In this document: piece after piece, positions 15,734 through 23,488 of the stretch
Layout of the letters: every line of letters begins with the position of its first letter
Numbering within the stretch: position 1 is the stretch's first letter
The notes under the pieces: generated by a model
Databases searched by the model: none
What the model saw: the letters and a program-made list of their open reading frames with translations, nothing else
What the model was told of the DNA's origin: nothing
Translations under genes and position numbers: made by a program
From: a virus
DNA length: 24,890 nt
IMG/VR virus record: IMGVR_UViG_3300030406_000469
Span: 1-24,890 of that record
Reading direction: 5' to 3' (one strand)

Positions 15734-18700
15734 GAAAGCAACAATATCTGCGTCTGCGTGAAACTCTCCACCAGCAACAAATCTAAATTCATCTTGTACA
15801 CCATTTACTTCTACCTTGATTGCATTGTCTGTAGAAAAGTGAATACCATTATCATCATCTCTACCAACTACAAGAGAAGTATTCTTTACAGATGTAATAC
15901 CAGTCTGTGCAGCTGTTACAGCAATATCGTTAGAATTAACTGTAATACCAGTACCAGCACCTACATTTAAAGTTCTATTAGCAGCTATAGTTCCACCACC
16001 AGTCAATCCATTACCTGCTGTAATTGATACTGAGCCGTGATTAATATGCTCATTTGCAACAAAACCAGAAAGGTTGTCGTGAACAATCTCACTATCATTT
16101 GTACTAATAGAATCTGGCTCTACTGTAATACCAGTGCCTTCTCCAACATTTAAAGTTCTAGTTGCACTTAATGTACCACCACCTGTAAGACCTGTACCAG
16201 CAGTTACACCTGTATTAATACTAAAAGATAAATCGTAAGGGTCGCCGTCACTACCAGTAGAAGTGTCTGTCCAATTAATATTAATACCACCAGCTTCTAC
16301 AAACTTAACTTCTTTTGCGTGAGAAATTGTAACTTCTGTACCGTCACCGTCTTCTAGTTGGAAGGTAGTTAATTGATTTGTGTTAGTATCTGTGTTAGTA
16401 ACTGTTTCTGTTGCAGAAGAAATACCTGTAACGTGACCATAAGTATCAAGAGTTATATCTTGAATATATGTTCTACCAGAATTATTAACTGATGATTGTG
16501 AAGAAGTATCTTCGTGGTTAATCGTTATAGCTCCAGAAGAACCACCACCAGTAAGTGCATTACCTGCAGTTACTCCAGTAATATCTCCGTTATTTGATGT
16601 AAAACCACTATCATTGTTAAAAGCAGATAAAGGTATTTCTGATATTAGCTTTCTTCTATCTGCTCCATTGTCAAGTATAATTAACTCATCTTCAGAAGAA
16701 TTAACACTCGCTGTCATATCTGTTAATTCTGACATATCTAAAGTAAGAGTTACTGAACCAGAACTTCCTCCTCCAGATAATCCTACACCTGCAGAAACAT
16801 TGGTGATGTCTCCATTGTTGCTTGTAAATCCACTATCGTTATTAAATATACTTAAAGGAATTTCATTAGCTGCTTTTCTTCTGTCTGCACCTGCGTCTAA
16901 TACAATAAACTCATCTGTGCCTACCATAGCTGCAGTCATATCAGTTAATTCTGATAAGTCTACTGCTAAAGAAACACTACCACTTGCACCACCACCTGAC
17001 AAACCTGTACCAGCAGAAACATTAGTTATGTCTCCACTATTGTTTGTAAAAGGTAAATCTCCAATAGTTGTTTTTTTAATAGCTGTAGCAGATGCGTCAT
17101 AAATAGCTATCGAATCAGCTGTGTTAGCTTCTGAAGCTACACCCAGTCCGTTTATGTCTAATTCTATATCATTTGCATTTGCAGTAATTCCGTCACCACC
17201 AACTACATTTATTGTTCTTGATGCTGCGATTGTGCCTCCACCAGTTAATCCATTACCTGCTGTAATAGAAACTCCGCTATGGTCTATATGTTCATTGGCT
17301 ACAAACCCACTTAAATTATCGTGTACAATAGCACTATCATCTGTACTAATTGCATCTGCAGCTACAGAAATACCTGTACCTGCACCAACATTTAAAGTTA
17401 CTCCTCCACTAGCTCCTCCTCCTGTAAGACCAGAACCAGCTGTAACTCCAGTAATATCTCCACTTGCTTGACTACCTACATCACTTGCTGCAACTTTTTT
17501 GAGTGCACCTGCACTTGTATCATATATAATAAATTCATCATCATCAGCAGGAGATTCATTTAAAAGTGTTGTGCCGTTAATATCTAAGTTTAAAGTAACT
17601 CCACCACTAGAACCACCTCCACTTAAACCATTACCAGCAGTTACCCCAGTTATATCACCAGTATTTGTTGTGTAACCAAATGATTCAATTCTATCATTTA
17701 TTGCTGCTGAAGTCATAAGAGTTGTATCATTGTCTGCAAATGATTCTCCACTCGTTGTTAAAGAACCAGCTGCAAGTTCTGATACGGTTAATCCTGATAC
17801 ATTTAAAGTAGCAGAAAATGCACCACTACTTGCTGAGCCACCACCTGACAATCCAGTTCCTGCCGTAACAGATACAGAAGTAATATCTCCATTGTTATTA
17901 CTAAAAGGTAAATCTTCTACAAGTATTTTCTTAAGACCTACACCAGAATCGTGGAACATTATAGCATCATTTGCTCCGTCTAAACTACTAGCTAAACTTA
18001 ATCCATTTATATCTACCTCTATGTCATCAGCATTTACTGTTATACCGTCTCCTGCTCCAACTGCTAAAGTTCTTGTAGAGGTAATATCTCCACCACCTGT
18101 TAGTCCATTACCTGAAGTGATACTTACTGAACTGTGATTTATGTGTTCATTAGCTACAAAGCCACTAAGATTGTCGTGAACTATCTCAGAATCATTAGTT
18201 GTAATATCATTTGCATTTACAGTAATACCTGTTCCTGCTATAACATTTAAAGTAGCATCACCTGAAGTAGCACCTCCAGTCATACCAGCTCCAGCAACTA
18301 CGCTTGTAATATCACCAGTATTATTAGTAAAAGGTAAATCACTTACTGTTCCTATTTGAACAGCATTACTATTTGATGCATCAAAAAATATTAAGTGGTC
18401 ACCTGTTGCTATATCATCAGATATAGTAGAAAGTGCACTATAGGCTATGTCTACTGCATTAGTGGTTACAGCTAAACTACTTGAACCTACTGCAAGTGTT
18501 GCTGTACCTGAACTTGTTATTGCAGAACCACCACCTGTTAGTCCGTCACCACCAGTAACTGTAACAGATGTTACTGTACCAGCATTAGATGTAAAACCTG
18601 AATCATTATTGAAACCAGATATATTAATGTTACCTTTTGTAAGTTTCTTTTGAGCATTAGCACTATCTACTACTGCAAAGAAGTCTCCGTCTCCGTCTGA

Positions 18701-20851
18701 TGTAGATGTTGAAAGTTCAGATAAATCTACATCTATAGTTGGTGTAGCTCCTTCTCCACTATTGTTTTGCAAATCAATTAAATTACCAGCAGTCAATGTA
18801 GCTACATAGTTACCAGTAGTGTGTGTAGTTAAATCAACACTATTGTTAGCAATACTTACAGCAATAGTAGCATCTCCAGTTCCGTCAAATACACTAGCTG
18901 TTGTACCAGTAACATCTCCTGTCAAACTAATATCTCTACCAGTTGCTAAAGCAGTAGCTGTTCCTGCATTACCTGTAGCATTACCAGTTACATTACCTTC
19001 TAAATCTGCAACAAGTGTTGCTTTTGCATATCCTGTTCCAGAAACATCAACTGTTGTTGTAGGTTCATCTTGTAAATCTTTAAATAATTTAAACTTACCA
19101 CTATCGTTAGCATCTCTAAATAAACCTGCATATAAATCTTGTGAACCTGATGTATCATACAACCCATAAAAACCAATATCTACAGAATCTGCACCATTAT
19201 TAGCTTTTGCTAGTTTAATTAAAGGGTCTTCTACAATAAGATTTGTAGTGTCTACTGTAGTTGTTGAACCGTTTACAGTTAAGTTTCCAGCAATAGTAAC
19301 ATCATTTGGTAAACCAACAGTAAATGCAGTTCCTTCTCCTGCACTACCTGTTACTTCTATTTCATTTGTAGTTCCTGCTACAGAAGCTGCATAGTTACCA
19401 ACAGTCATTGAACCTAGTGTAATAAAATTATCTAATGATGTTTGACCTGTACCACCTCTAGCTACACTTAATGTACCTGTTGTTCCAGCTACTATAGGTA
19501 AGCTTGTAGCATCAGATAAATTAAATGCAGGTGTTGCATCTGATGAGCCTAGAGTTACACTTACTCCACCATAGCTTACATTATCAGAAGCAAGTTTTGC
19601 TATAGGTATTTCATCATCATCAATAACAAAATTACCAAAATCTAAATAGTGACTACCGTGTTGTCCGTCTAAAAGGTCAGCATCTAATCCACTTGTAGCT
19701 CCGTCATTAGATGTATCAAAGAAACCTAAGCCTCTTATATCTGAAGCTGTTTGGTCAGCTGTTGCTCCGTCTTCTACGTTTAAATCACTTCTTACTTCTG
19801 CTGCAGTTCTACCTTCTACAGATGTTCCGTCTATTTTAAGAAAATCATTATCTGCTACATTTGCATTGGCAACTAAAACATTACCACTTGATATACCAGA
19901 TGTTAAGCCTTTTACAAAAGATAGATTTGTTACTTCACTATCCATAAGAGCACCAGCAGCTGTTACATTTGTTTCGTCAGTAACATCTGCATTACTCTCT
20001 ACTGAGTCAAGTTTTGTTTCTTGAGCATCAGTCATAAGTCTTTTATTTGAAGCATCAGTAAAATTAGTAGTTGTAAATGTAGGCGTTGCTCCACTTACTA
20101 CAGATTGGTCTAATGCTTTTACATCAGTAGCACTAGTTAATTCACTTTCCATTACAGCACCTGCAGCATTTACTGTGGTTGCATCTGTAACATCTGCACT
20201 TGCTGATATACCGTCTAACTTAGTATGGTCAGCATCTGTAAATACATTAGAGTCAGTAGCTGCTTCAACAGCTGTTCTAACTTCAGAATTAGATAGTTGT
20301 GTGTTAGTGTCAGTTGATGCTATTGTTATTACACCACCAGATTCTGATAAAGTAATATTACTTCCTTTTTTAAATCTTAATGTTTCTGATGCACCTAATG
20401 TTTCATTAGCACTATCATCTCCATTTGTATCTACTTCTACTGTTCTGAATCCAGTAACCTTAGAATCTAATTGTGTTTGTATATTAGAAGTAACACCATC
20501 TAAGTAATCAAACTCAGTGGCAGTAACACCAGTTGCATGTAATGTATCTAAATAATTTAATTCAGTTACACTACCAGTATAACCATCTAATACATTTAGT
20601 TCTGCTACAGTTACAGTAGCTCCATCTAATATGTTTAATTCAGCTGCTGTAGCAGTAATAGCAGTACCACCATACTGCAACGTACCTGCTCCTGTAATAT
20701 TAACAGCTGCTGAGCTAAGTTGTAGTATACTAGATGTACCTTCGCCATCTTCTACTGCTCTCAGTGTTGAATCTATACCACTATTACTATTTGATACTTG
20801 TAATAAATCTTTATATGTTTGCGATACTTTTCTGTTTGTCAACGTTGCCAT
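15422..20851 (-). CDS. Giant tail fibre with C-terminal S74 intramolecular chaperone (1809 aa)
   Basis: Receptor-binding fibre candidate. Residues about 1-65 are the likely particle anchor. Residues 65-125 hold short repeats of the form TAxELNxLDG. Most of the length is repeated beta sequence (SVTAGxGLTGGG, NNDSGFTSNNGDIT, DSEIVHDNLSGFVANEHINH). The last 103 residues (about 1707-1809) are an endosialidase-type chaperone (peptidase S74): ASDKNLKENVEALPYGLDDV, then HDIGVIAQEMEEVIPEVV and VDYSKLVPVLINAIQELKAE. Such domains help trimerise the fibre and then cut themselves off; Ser1712 in ASDKNLKEN is the likely cleavage residue with a Lys partner nearby. Start ATG 20851 behind GAGGT. Codon and word usage change sharply near residue 120. 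Confidence 0.95.
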   Translation of the reverse strand: MATLTNRKVSQTYKDLLQVSNSNSGIDSTLRAVEDGEGTSSILQLSSAAVNITGAGTLQYGGTAITATAAELNILDGATVTVAELNVLDGYTGSVTELNYLDTLHATGVTATEFDYLDGVTSNIQTQLDSKVTGFRTVEVDTNGDDSANETLGASETLRFKKGSNITLSESGGVITIASTDTNTQLSNSEVRTAVEAATDSNVFTDADHTKLDGISASADVTDATTVNAAGAVMESELTSATDVKALDQSVVSGATPTFTTTNFTDASNKRLMTDAQETKLDSVESNADVTDETNVTAAGALMDSEVTNLSFVKGLTSGISSGNVLVANANVADNDFLKIDGTSVEGRTAAEVRSDLNVEDGATADQTASDIRGLGFFDTSNDGATSGLDADLLDGQHGSHYLDFGNFVIDDDEIPIAKLASDNVSYGGVSVTLGSSDATPAFNLSDATSLPIVAGTTGTLSVARGGTGQTSLDNFITLGSMTVGNYAASVAGTTNEIEVTGSAGEGTAFTVGLPNDVTIAGNLTVNGSTTTVDTTNLIVEDPLIKLAKANNGADSVDIGFYGLYDTSGSQDLYAGLFRDANDSGKFKLFKDLQDEPTTTVDVSGTGYAKATLVADLEGNVTGNATGNAGTATALATGRDISLTGDVTGTTASVFDGTGDATIAVSIANNSVDLTTHTTGNYVATLTAGNLIDLQNNSGEGATPTIDVDLSELSTSTSDGDGDFFAVVDSANAQKKLTKGNINISGFNNDSGFTSNAGTVTSVTVTGGDGLTGGGSAITSSGTATLAVGSSSLAVTTNAVDIAYSALSTISDDIATGDHLIFFDASNSNAVQIGTVSDLPFTNNTGDITSVVAGAGMTGGATSGDATLNVIAGTGITVNANDITTNDSEIVHDNLSGFVANEHINHSSVSITSGNGLTGGGDITSTRTLAVGAGDGITVNADDIEVDINGLSLASSLDGANDAIMFHDSGVGLKKILVEDLPFSNNNGDITSVSVTAGTGLSGGGSASSGAFSATLNVSGLTVSELAAGSLTTSGESFADNDTTLMTSAAINDRIESFGYTTNTGDITGVTAGNGLSGGGSSGGVTLNLDINGTTLLNESPADDDEFIIYDTSAGALKKVAASDVGSQASGDITGVTAGSGLTGGGASGGVTLNVGAGTGISVAADAISTDDSAIVHDNLSGFVANEHIDHSGVSITAGNGLTGGGTIAASRTINVVGGDGITANANDIELDINGLGVASEANTADSIAIYDASATAIKKTTIGDLPFTNNSGDITNVSAGTGLSGGGASGSVSLAVDLSELTDMTAAMVGTDEFIVLDAGADRRKAANEIPLSIFNNDSGFTSNNGDITNVSAGVGLSGGGSSGSVTLTLDMSELTDMTASVNSSEDELIILDNGADRRKLISEIPLSAFNNDSGFTSNNGDITGVTAGNALTGGGSSGAITINHEDTSSQSSVNNSGRTYIQDITLDTYGHVTGISSATETVTNTDTNTNQLTTFQLEDGDGTEVTISHAKEVKFVEAGGININWTDTSTGSDGDPYDLSFSINTGVTAGTGLTGGGTLSATRTLNVGEGTGITVEPDSISTNDSEIVHDNLSGFVANEHINHGSVSITAGNGLTGGGTIAANRTLNVGAGTGITVNSNDIAVTAAQTGITSVKNTSLVVGRDDDNGIHFSTDNAIKVEVNGVQDEFRFVAGGEFHADADIVAFSSTTASDKNLKENVEALPYGLDDVMKMRAVEFDWKKDKANGKERGHDIGVIAQEMEEVIPEVVKEYEGLQGKDNFKAVDYSKLVPVLINAIQELKAEIEELKK
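15992..16142 (-). repeat. Fibre module repeat, copy 3 of 3
   Basis: Encodes GITV...DSEIVHDNLSGFVANEHINH...VSITAGNGLTGGG. It matches the copies at 17235 and 18090 nearly residue for residue (INHGSVSI in this copy), while the DNA has drifted at third positions. This points to old internal duplication within the fibre shaft. Confidence 0.8.
17235..17386 (-). repeat. Fibre module repeat, copy 2 of 3
   Basis: Encodes GISV...DSAIVHDNLSGFVANEHIDH...VSITAGNGLTGGG. It differs from the other copies at a few positions (DSA for DSE, EHIDH for EHINH). Confidence 0.8.
18090..18240 (-). repeat. Fibre module repeat, copy 1 of 3
   Basis: Encodes GITV...DSEIVHDNLSGFVANEHINH...VSITSGNGLTGGG. It is the first copy in the direction of translation; the spacing to the next copies is about 855 and 1245 bases, so the modules are not simple tandem units. 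Confidence 0.8.
20462..20650 (-). repeat. ELNxLDG repeats in the fibre N-terminal part
   Basis: Four degenerate units of 14-18 residues: AAELNILDGAT, VAELNVLDGYT, VTELNYLDTLH, ATEFDYLDGVT. Repeats of this type are frequent in marine phage fibres just behind the anchor. The Asp-Gly pairs here use GAT-GG, unlike those in the rest of the fibre. Confidence 0.8.
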
Positions 20852-20854
20852 GTT

Positions 20855-21304
20855 TTACCTCAAGTCTGCTGGAACAACCGCTCTTGTTCCACCTGTTTTA
20901 TCTCTTCTCTTTGCTCCAAATCTTCTTACTAATCTATCATAATCTCTCATACAAGCTTGAGCAGCTGCTGATTTTATCTGTGCTAGCTGTGGATTATTAG
21001 TAGAAGCAGCTTCATCCATCAATGCTTTTCCTTTCACAAAAGCTATTATAGCAGGGTGTAATGCATTATCTAACTCTATTTCTTGAGTCATATCAGTATA
21101 TTCATCTGGTTCTGCATAATAAGATATTAAAAAACCATTTTCAATAGTATTACCAGTTCCTAGTTGAACTGCTTTTAAATTACCTCTACCTGTTTCAGTT
21201 GTACCACCATCACCTTCGATAGTAGCGATAGCTATTTTATCTCCCTCTATCCACCAAGCAAAGGTGTCAGAAGGGTCTTTATATGTACTACTTATTGCTG
21301 CCAT
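20855..21304 (-). CDS. Conserved marine-phage structural protein, unknown function (149 aa)
   Basis: Opens with STYKDPSDTFAWWIEGDKIA and ends with RRFGAKRRDKTGGTRAVVPA. Between these are YYAEPDEYTDM and a helix with HPAIIAFVKGKALMDEA. I know proteins of this pattern from many marine phages, next to neck and fibre genes, without an assigned function. A tail or neck completion role is inferred from position only. Start ATG 21304 behind CGGAG; ends three bases before the giant fibre gene, so both are probably co-translated. Confidence 0.87.
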   Translation of the reverse strand: MAAISSTYKDPSDTFAWWIEGDKIAIATIEGDGGTTETGRGNLKAVQLGTGNTIENGFLISYYAEPDEYTDMTQEIELDNALHPAIIAFVKGKALMDEAASTNNPQLAQIKSAAAQACMRDYDRLVRRFGAKRRDKTGGTRAVVPADLR

Positions 21305-21306
21305 AA

Positions 21307-21612
21307 TTACTCCGTATGTGTTATTTTTATGTCTTGATTTGACAATCTAGGTATTCTAATATATTCACCAGCATCATTTAAAACACTGCATCTAAATACC
21401 TTGTTTATTGTAACTGCTCTATCATCTGCTAACCCATACCACAATTGATTGTGAGCTAAGTCAGCTTTTGCATATTCAGTCTTTAAATTATATTGTCCTA
21501 AATCTATTAAAGCTTCATTTATTAAATTCTTTACATAGTTCTCAGATACACCAGGTACTGCTTGTAGTACTCTTGAATATATCTTTTTACCATTAAATTC
21601 TATCGCTGCCAT
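21307..21612 (-). CDS. Small structural / neck protein candidate (101 aa)
   Basis: Not recognised to family. Contains a predicted helical part (SENYVKNLINEALIDLGQYN) and a beta part (DDRAVTINKVFRCSV, then EYIRIPRLSNQDIKITHTE). No membrane helix or cysteine motif. I place the start at ATG 21612 (MAAIEFNG) because GGGAGG lies seven bases upstream. The longer form would begin at a TTG that lies at the edge of that ribosome site and is not credible. The ATG overlaps the stop of the 58-residue gene (TAATG). The position among connector genes suggests a head-to-tail joining role. Confidence 0.85.
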   Translation of the reverse strand: MAAIEFNGKKIYSRVLQAVPGVSENYVKNLINEALIDLGQYNLKTEYAKADLAHNQLWYGLADDRAVTINKVFRCSVLNDAGEYIRIPRLSNQDIKITHTE

Positions 21613-21788
21613 TATAGGTCCTCCCAATTACTATTTACATCTTGCCACATGACATTACCATCGTTCCATAAACTAAATTGTTCTAATACTTCTCTAAACA
21701 CTGTGCTTAAAGGTACTGTAACTTTTCTTAAGGTTGTACTTAAGAAGTTCTGAGATGTTACTTTTGTCCAGCTTGTTTTTACACTCAT
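21612..21788 (-). CDS. 58-residue protein, unknown function
   Basis: ATG 21788 to TAA 21612 encodes MSVKTSWTKVTSQNFLSTTL and onward to an end of VNSNWEDL. Its start overlaps the preceding stop (ATGA) and its stop overlaps the next start (TAATG), so it fills the space between two structural genes exactly. It is Trp- and Thr-rich, with an FREVLEQFSLWND stretch. No known motif. The tight fit and coding-like composition support it as real. Confidence 0.75.
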   Translation of the reverse strand: MSVKTSWTKVTSQNFLSTTLRKVTVPLSTVFREVLEQFSLWNDGNVMWQDVNSNWEDL

Positions 21789-22429
21789 CGTCTATCTGGT
21801 AGCTCCTTCTCTACATATAGCTTATCTAACCCTAGTAACTGTATCTTTTCTTTGTATTGTGCATCAATAACATTGTATTGTGCAATCAAAGAACCTACTA
21901 ATTCTGGGTCTTCATCTATGTTTGCATCTTTAATTTTATATGCCTGAGCACTTCTTGCTGCGTATAAAACAACAACACATTCAGCTTCATCTGGAATATC
22001 ATCTATAGAACTATCACCGTGTGCTACAGTTATACCTGTATCAACATATAATACCATGCTATCAGAAGTAGCAGCACTACTTGGAAAGGTTTGTATAGCA
22101 TTATCAAATACTATATATGCAGGGTCGCTTGTAGTAGCAGCTTCCATATAATCTGTATCTTCTACTTTTCCTAATAGTTGTGGACTTAATTTTCTACAAG
22201 GCATAAACCTATCGCTATTAGAAGCATCTTTTCTTAATACTTCAAAAATACGTTTACCTTGAGATGTAGTAGTATTAGTAAAGAATTCTTTCTCTGTTAT
22301 TCTTTCTAATTTATCAGTAGGTAATGCTTCTAAAACTAATCTAGCACCATCAGTCAACCACTGAGTAAGTGCATTGTCATCACCTATACCTGCTACATAG
22401 TCTTCTACTTGTGCTTTAAATGTTGCCAT
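21785..22429 (-). CDS. Head-to-tail connector / adaptor candidate (214 aa)
   Basis: The N-terminus ATFKAQVEDYVAGIG...ALTQWLTDGARLVLEAL, the middle with RFMPCRKLSPQLLGKV and DTDYMEAATTSDPAYI, and the later DDIPDEAECVVVLYAARSAQ are a pattern I know from structural proteins of many marine phages, usually located between capsid and fibre genes. Those are generally taken as neck or adaptor proteins; the exact role is not shown by sequence. Helical ends flank a beta-rich centre. No membrane helix. Start ATG 22429, TAATG overlap with the preceding 47-residue gene. Confidence 0.87.
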   Translation of the reverse strand: MATFKAQVEDYVAGIGDDNALTQWLTDGARLVLEALPTDKLERITEKEFFTNTTTSQGKRIFEVLRKDASNSDRFMPCRKLSPQLLGKVEDTDYMEAATTSDPAYIVFDNAIQTFPSSAATSDSMVLYVDTGITVAHGDSSIDDIPDEAECVVVLYAARSAQAYKIKDANIDEDPELVGSLIAQYNVIDAQYKEKIQLLGLDKLYVEKELPDRR

Positions 22430-22572
22430 TATTTACCTTGTCCTCTATATTTTTTAACATAATATTTTTTACTGGTTTTAGTTCCATATTTAGTATTCAC
22501 ACTATTGCCTTGTCTTGTTTTCTTTTTACCGTTAGTATGTCTAACTTGAGTTCCAAAGATAGCTCTTCTCAT
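22429..22572 (-). CDS. 47-residue basic protein ending KKYRGQGK
   Basis: ATG 22572 to TAA 22429. The sequence runs MRRAIFGTQVRHTNGKKKTR and ends in KYGTKTSKKYYVKKYRGQGK. Lys, Arg, Gly and Tyr dominate. The pattern (FGTQxRHTNGK...NTKYGTK...YRGQGK) recurs in marine phage micro-proteins. Both ends are TAATG junctions. GAGG stands four bases before the start. Function unknown; likely binds nucleic acid or other virion parts through its charge. Confidence 0.8.
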   Translation of the reverse strand: MRRAIFGTQVRHTNGKKKTRQGNSVNTKYGTKTSKKYYVKKYRGQGK

Positions 22573-22853
22573 TATCCTCTTCTAGCTTTCTTTCCATCTC
22601 TTTTAGCAAAAGTCTTAACATTGGTTGGTTTACCACCAACTCCTTGTGCTTTTGCTCTTTTTCTACTTACTGCACTTCTTATTTGTGCTTTAGTCATTCT
22701 AGCAGCTTTTGCTGCTGGTACACATTTTGGGTATTTTCTTTTACTACCTTTTGCAGATTTACGTCCACACTTCTTGAATCCTCCACCTTTTTTAGGAGCA
22801 CCAATGTCTACCCAATCTTCTTTGAACCATTTTTTTAAACCACCTTCAGCCAT
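22572..22853 (-). CDS. Basic marine-phage protein of the GLKKWFKEDWVDIGAPKKGG type (93 aa)
   Basis: Highly characteristic sequence: WFKEDWVDIGAPKKGGGFKK, then CGRKSAKGSKRKYPKCVPAA, then KAARMTKAQIRSAVSRKRAK and PTNVKTF. Proteins with this order occur in ocean phages and some large DNA viruses as a domain of unknown function. Two cysteines (in KKCGRKS and YPKCVPA) could bind metal or form a pair. Very basic. TAATG at both ends. A DNA-binding or head-internal role is inferred from charge only. Confidence 0.9.
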   Translation of the reverse strand: MAEGGLKKWFKEDWVDIGAPKKGGGFKKCGRKSAKGSKRKYPKCVPAAKAARMTKAQIRSAVSRKRAKAQGVGGKPTNVKTFAKRDGKKARRG

Positions 22854-23005
22854 TACTTACCTTTTCTGTATCCGCCGCCACGTTTTTTATACTCTCTTAC
22901 TAACCAAGCATTTGCATACGCAGAAGGATATACATCAAACTTACGTTTTGCTGCTGCCTTTACTCTAGCATAAAGAGCTTTATTTGTTGGTATATTTTTA
23001 GCCAT
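22853..23005 (-). CDS. 50-residue protein of the ALYARVK...YPSAYANAWLVREYKKRGG type
   Basis: ATG 23005 to TAA 22853. Contains NKALYARVKAAAKRKFDVYP and SAYANAWLVREYKKRGGGYR, a short motif I recognise as widespread in marine phages and giant viruses, without known function. A good ribosome site GGAGG stands six bases ahead of the start. TAATG junctions on both sides. Helical, basic, without cysteine. Confidence 0.85.
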   Translation of the reverse strand: MAKNIPTNKALYARVKAAAKRKFDVYPSAYANAWLVREYKKRGGGYRKGK

Positions 23006-23154
23006 TATTTTCCTCCGTGAGTTTTTACTACTGGTAAATTCATAGTTAATGAAGAACCCTTGTGCTTTTTATATCCGCCTTTAGGATTTTTCATCAAAGA
23101 CATTTTACTGCCTTTTTTCATAAAGTGATAACCTTTAGGTGCTTTTACTTTCAT
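23005..23154 (-). CDS. 49-residue basic protein of the KAPKGYHFMKKG...HKGSSL type
   Basis: ATG 23154 to TAA 23005 encodes MKVKAPKGYHFMKKGSKMSL, then MKNPKGGYKKHKGSSLTMNL, ending PVVKTHGGK. The KAPKGYHxMKxGxxxxLMKNPxGGYKxHKG pattern is another recurrent marine phage micro-protein. No function known. TAATG overlaps at both ends. Confidence 0.82.
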   Translation of the reverse strand: MKVKAPKGYHFMKKGSKMSLMKNPKGGYKKHKGSSLTMNLPVVKTHGGK

Positions 23155-23234
23155 TATTTTTTCTTACCTTTTTTCATGACTTTCTTTTTCTTTTTCTTAC
23201 CTTTTTTCATTTTACTTCCATAATGATACGGCAT
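23154..23234 (-). CDS. 26-residue poly-lysine micro-protein
   Basis: ATG 23234 to TAA 23154 encodes MPYHYGSKMKKGKKKKKKVM followed by KKGKKK. More than half of the residues are lysine. The MPYHY opening recurs in tiny marine phage proteins. It fits exactly between its neighbours by TAATG on both sides, and AAGGG precedes the start. Too short for structure prediction; probably a nucleic-acid-binding peptide. Confidence 0.7.
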   Translation of the reverse strand: MPYHYGSKMKKGKKKKKKVMKKGKKK

Positions 23235-23488
23235 TACATTACCCTTATTCCTTTCCCACGTGGTGTGGGTTTTGCGTTTTTCTTACTTTCTTTCATTTTT
23301 TTAATACCATCATCATATGATATGCTATTAAAATCTATTTGGTCTTTTCTAATTGCTGTTGCAAAAGAATTGTTTTCTCTTATAACAAAATTAGTATTCC
23401 ATTTATTAGGGTGTGCTCTTTTGCCACAACAAGGGCAGTTGAACATACCTTCAGGATTTGGCTCATTACAATGCTGACAATTAGCCAT
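23234..23488 (-). CDS. Small zinc-ribbon-like protein (84 aa)
   Basis: The first 25 residues form a treble-clef or zinc-ribbon pattern, CQHC (4-7) and CPCC (18-21) in ANCQHCNEPNPEGMFNCPCC, likely binding one zinc. The rest is soluble, with a basic end (KKMKESKKNAKPTPRGKGIR). It may bind DNA, RNA or a protein partner; no family could be fixed. It is the only gene of the micro-protein chain with a clear metal site. TAATG junctions at both ends. Confidence 0.85.
   Translation of the reverse strand: MANCQHCNEPNPEGMFNCPCCGKRAHPNKWNTNFVIRENNSFATAIRKDQIDFNSISYDDGIKKMKESKKNAKPTPRGKGIRVM

Noticed and set aside
16614-17102. 162-residue plus-strand frame opposite the fibre
   Set aside because: Low-complexity Pro/Leu/Ser product that comes from the fibre repeats on the other strand; similar shadows recur at each repeat.
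21613-21627. Upstream TTG start for the 101-residue neck candidate
   Set aside because: The TTG and the next codons are the ribosome site itself (GGGAGG); ATG 21612 follows at the right distance.
22420-22968. 182-residue plus-strand frame opposite the micro-protein genes
   Set aside because: It is the mirror of four well-supported minus-strand genes with TAATG junctions; the translation is Leu/Phe/Ser-rich without motif.
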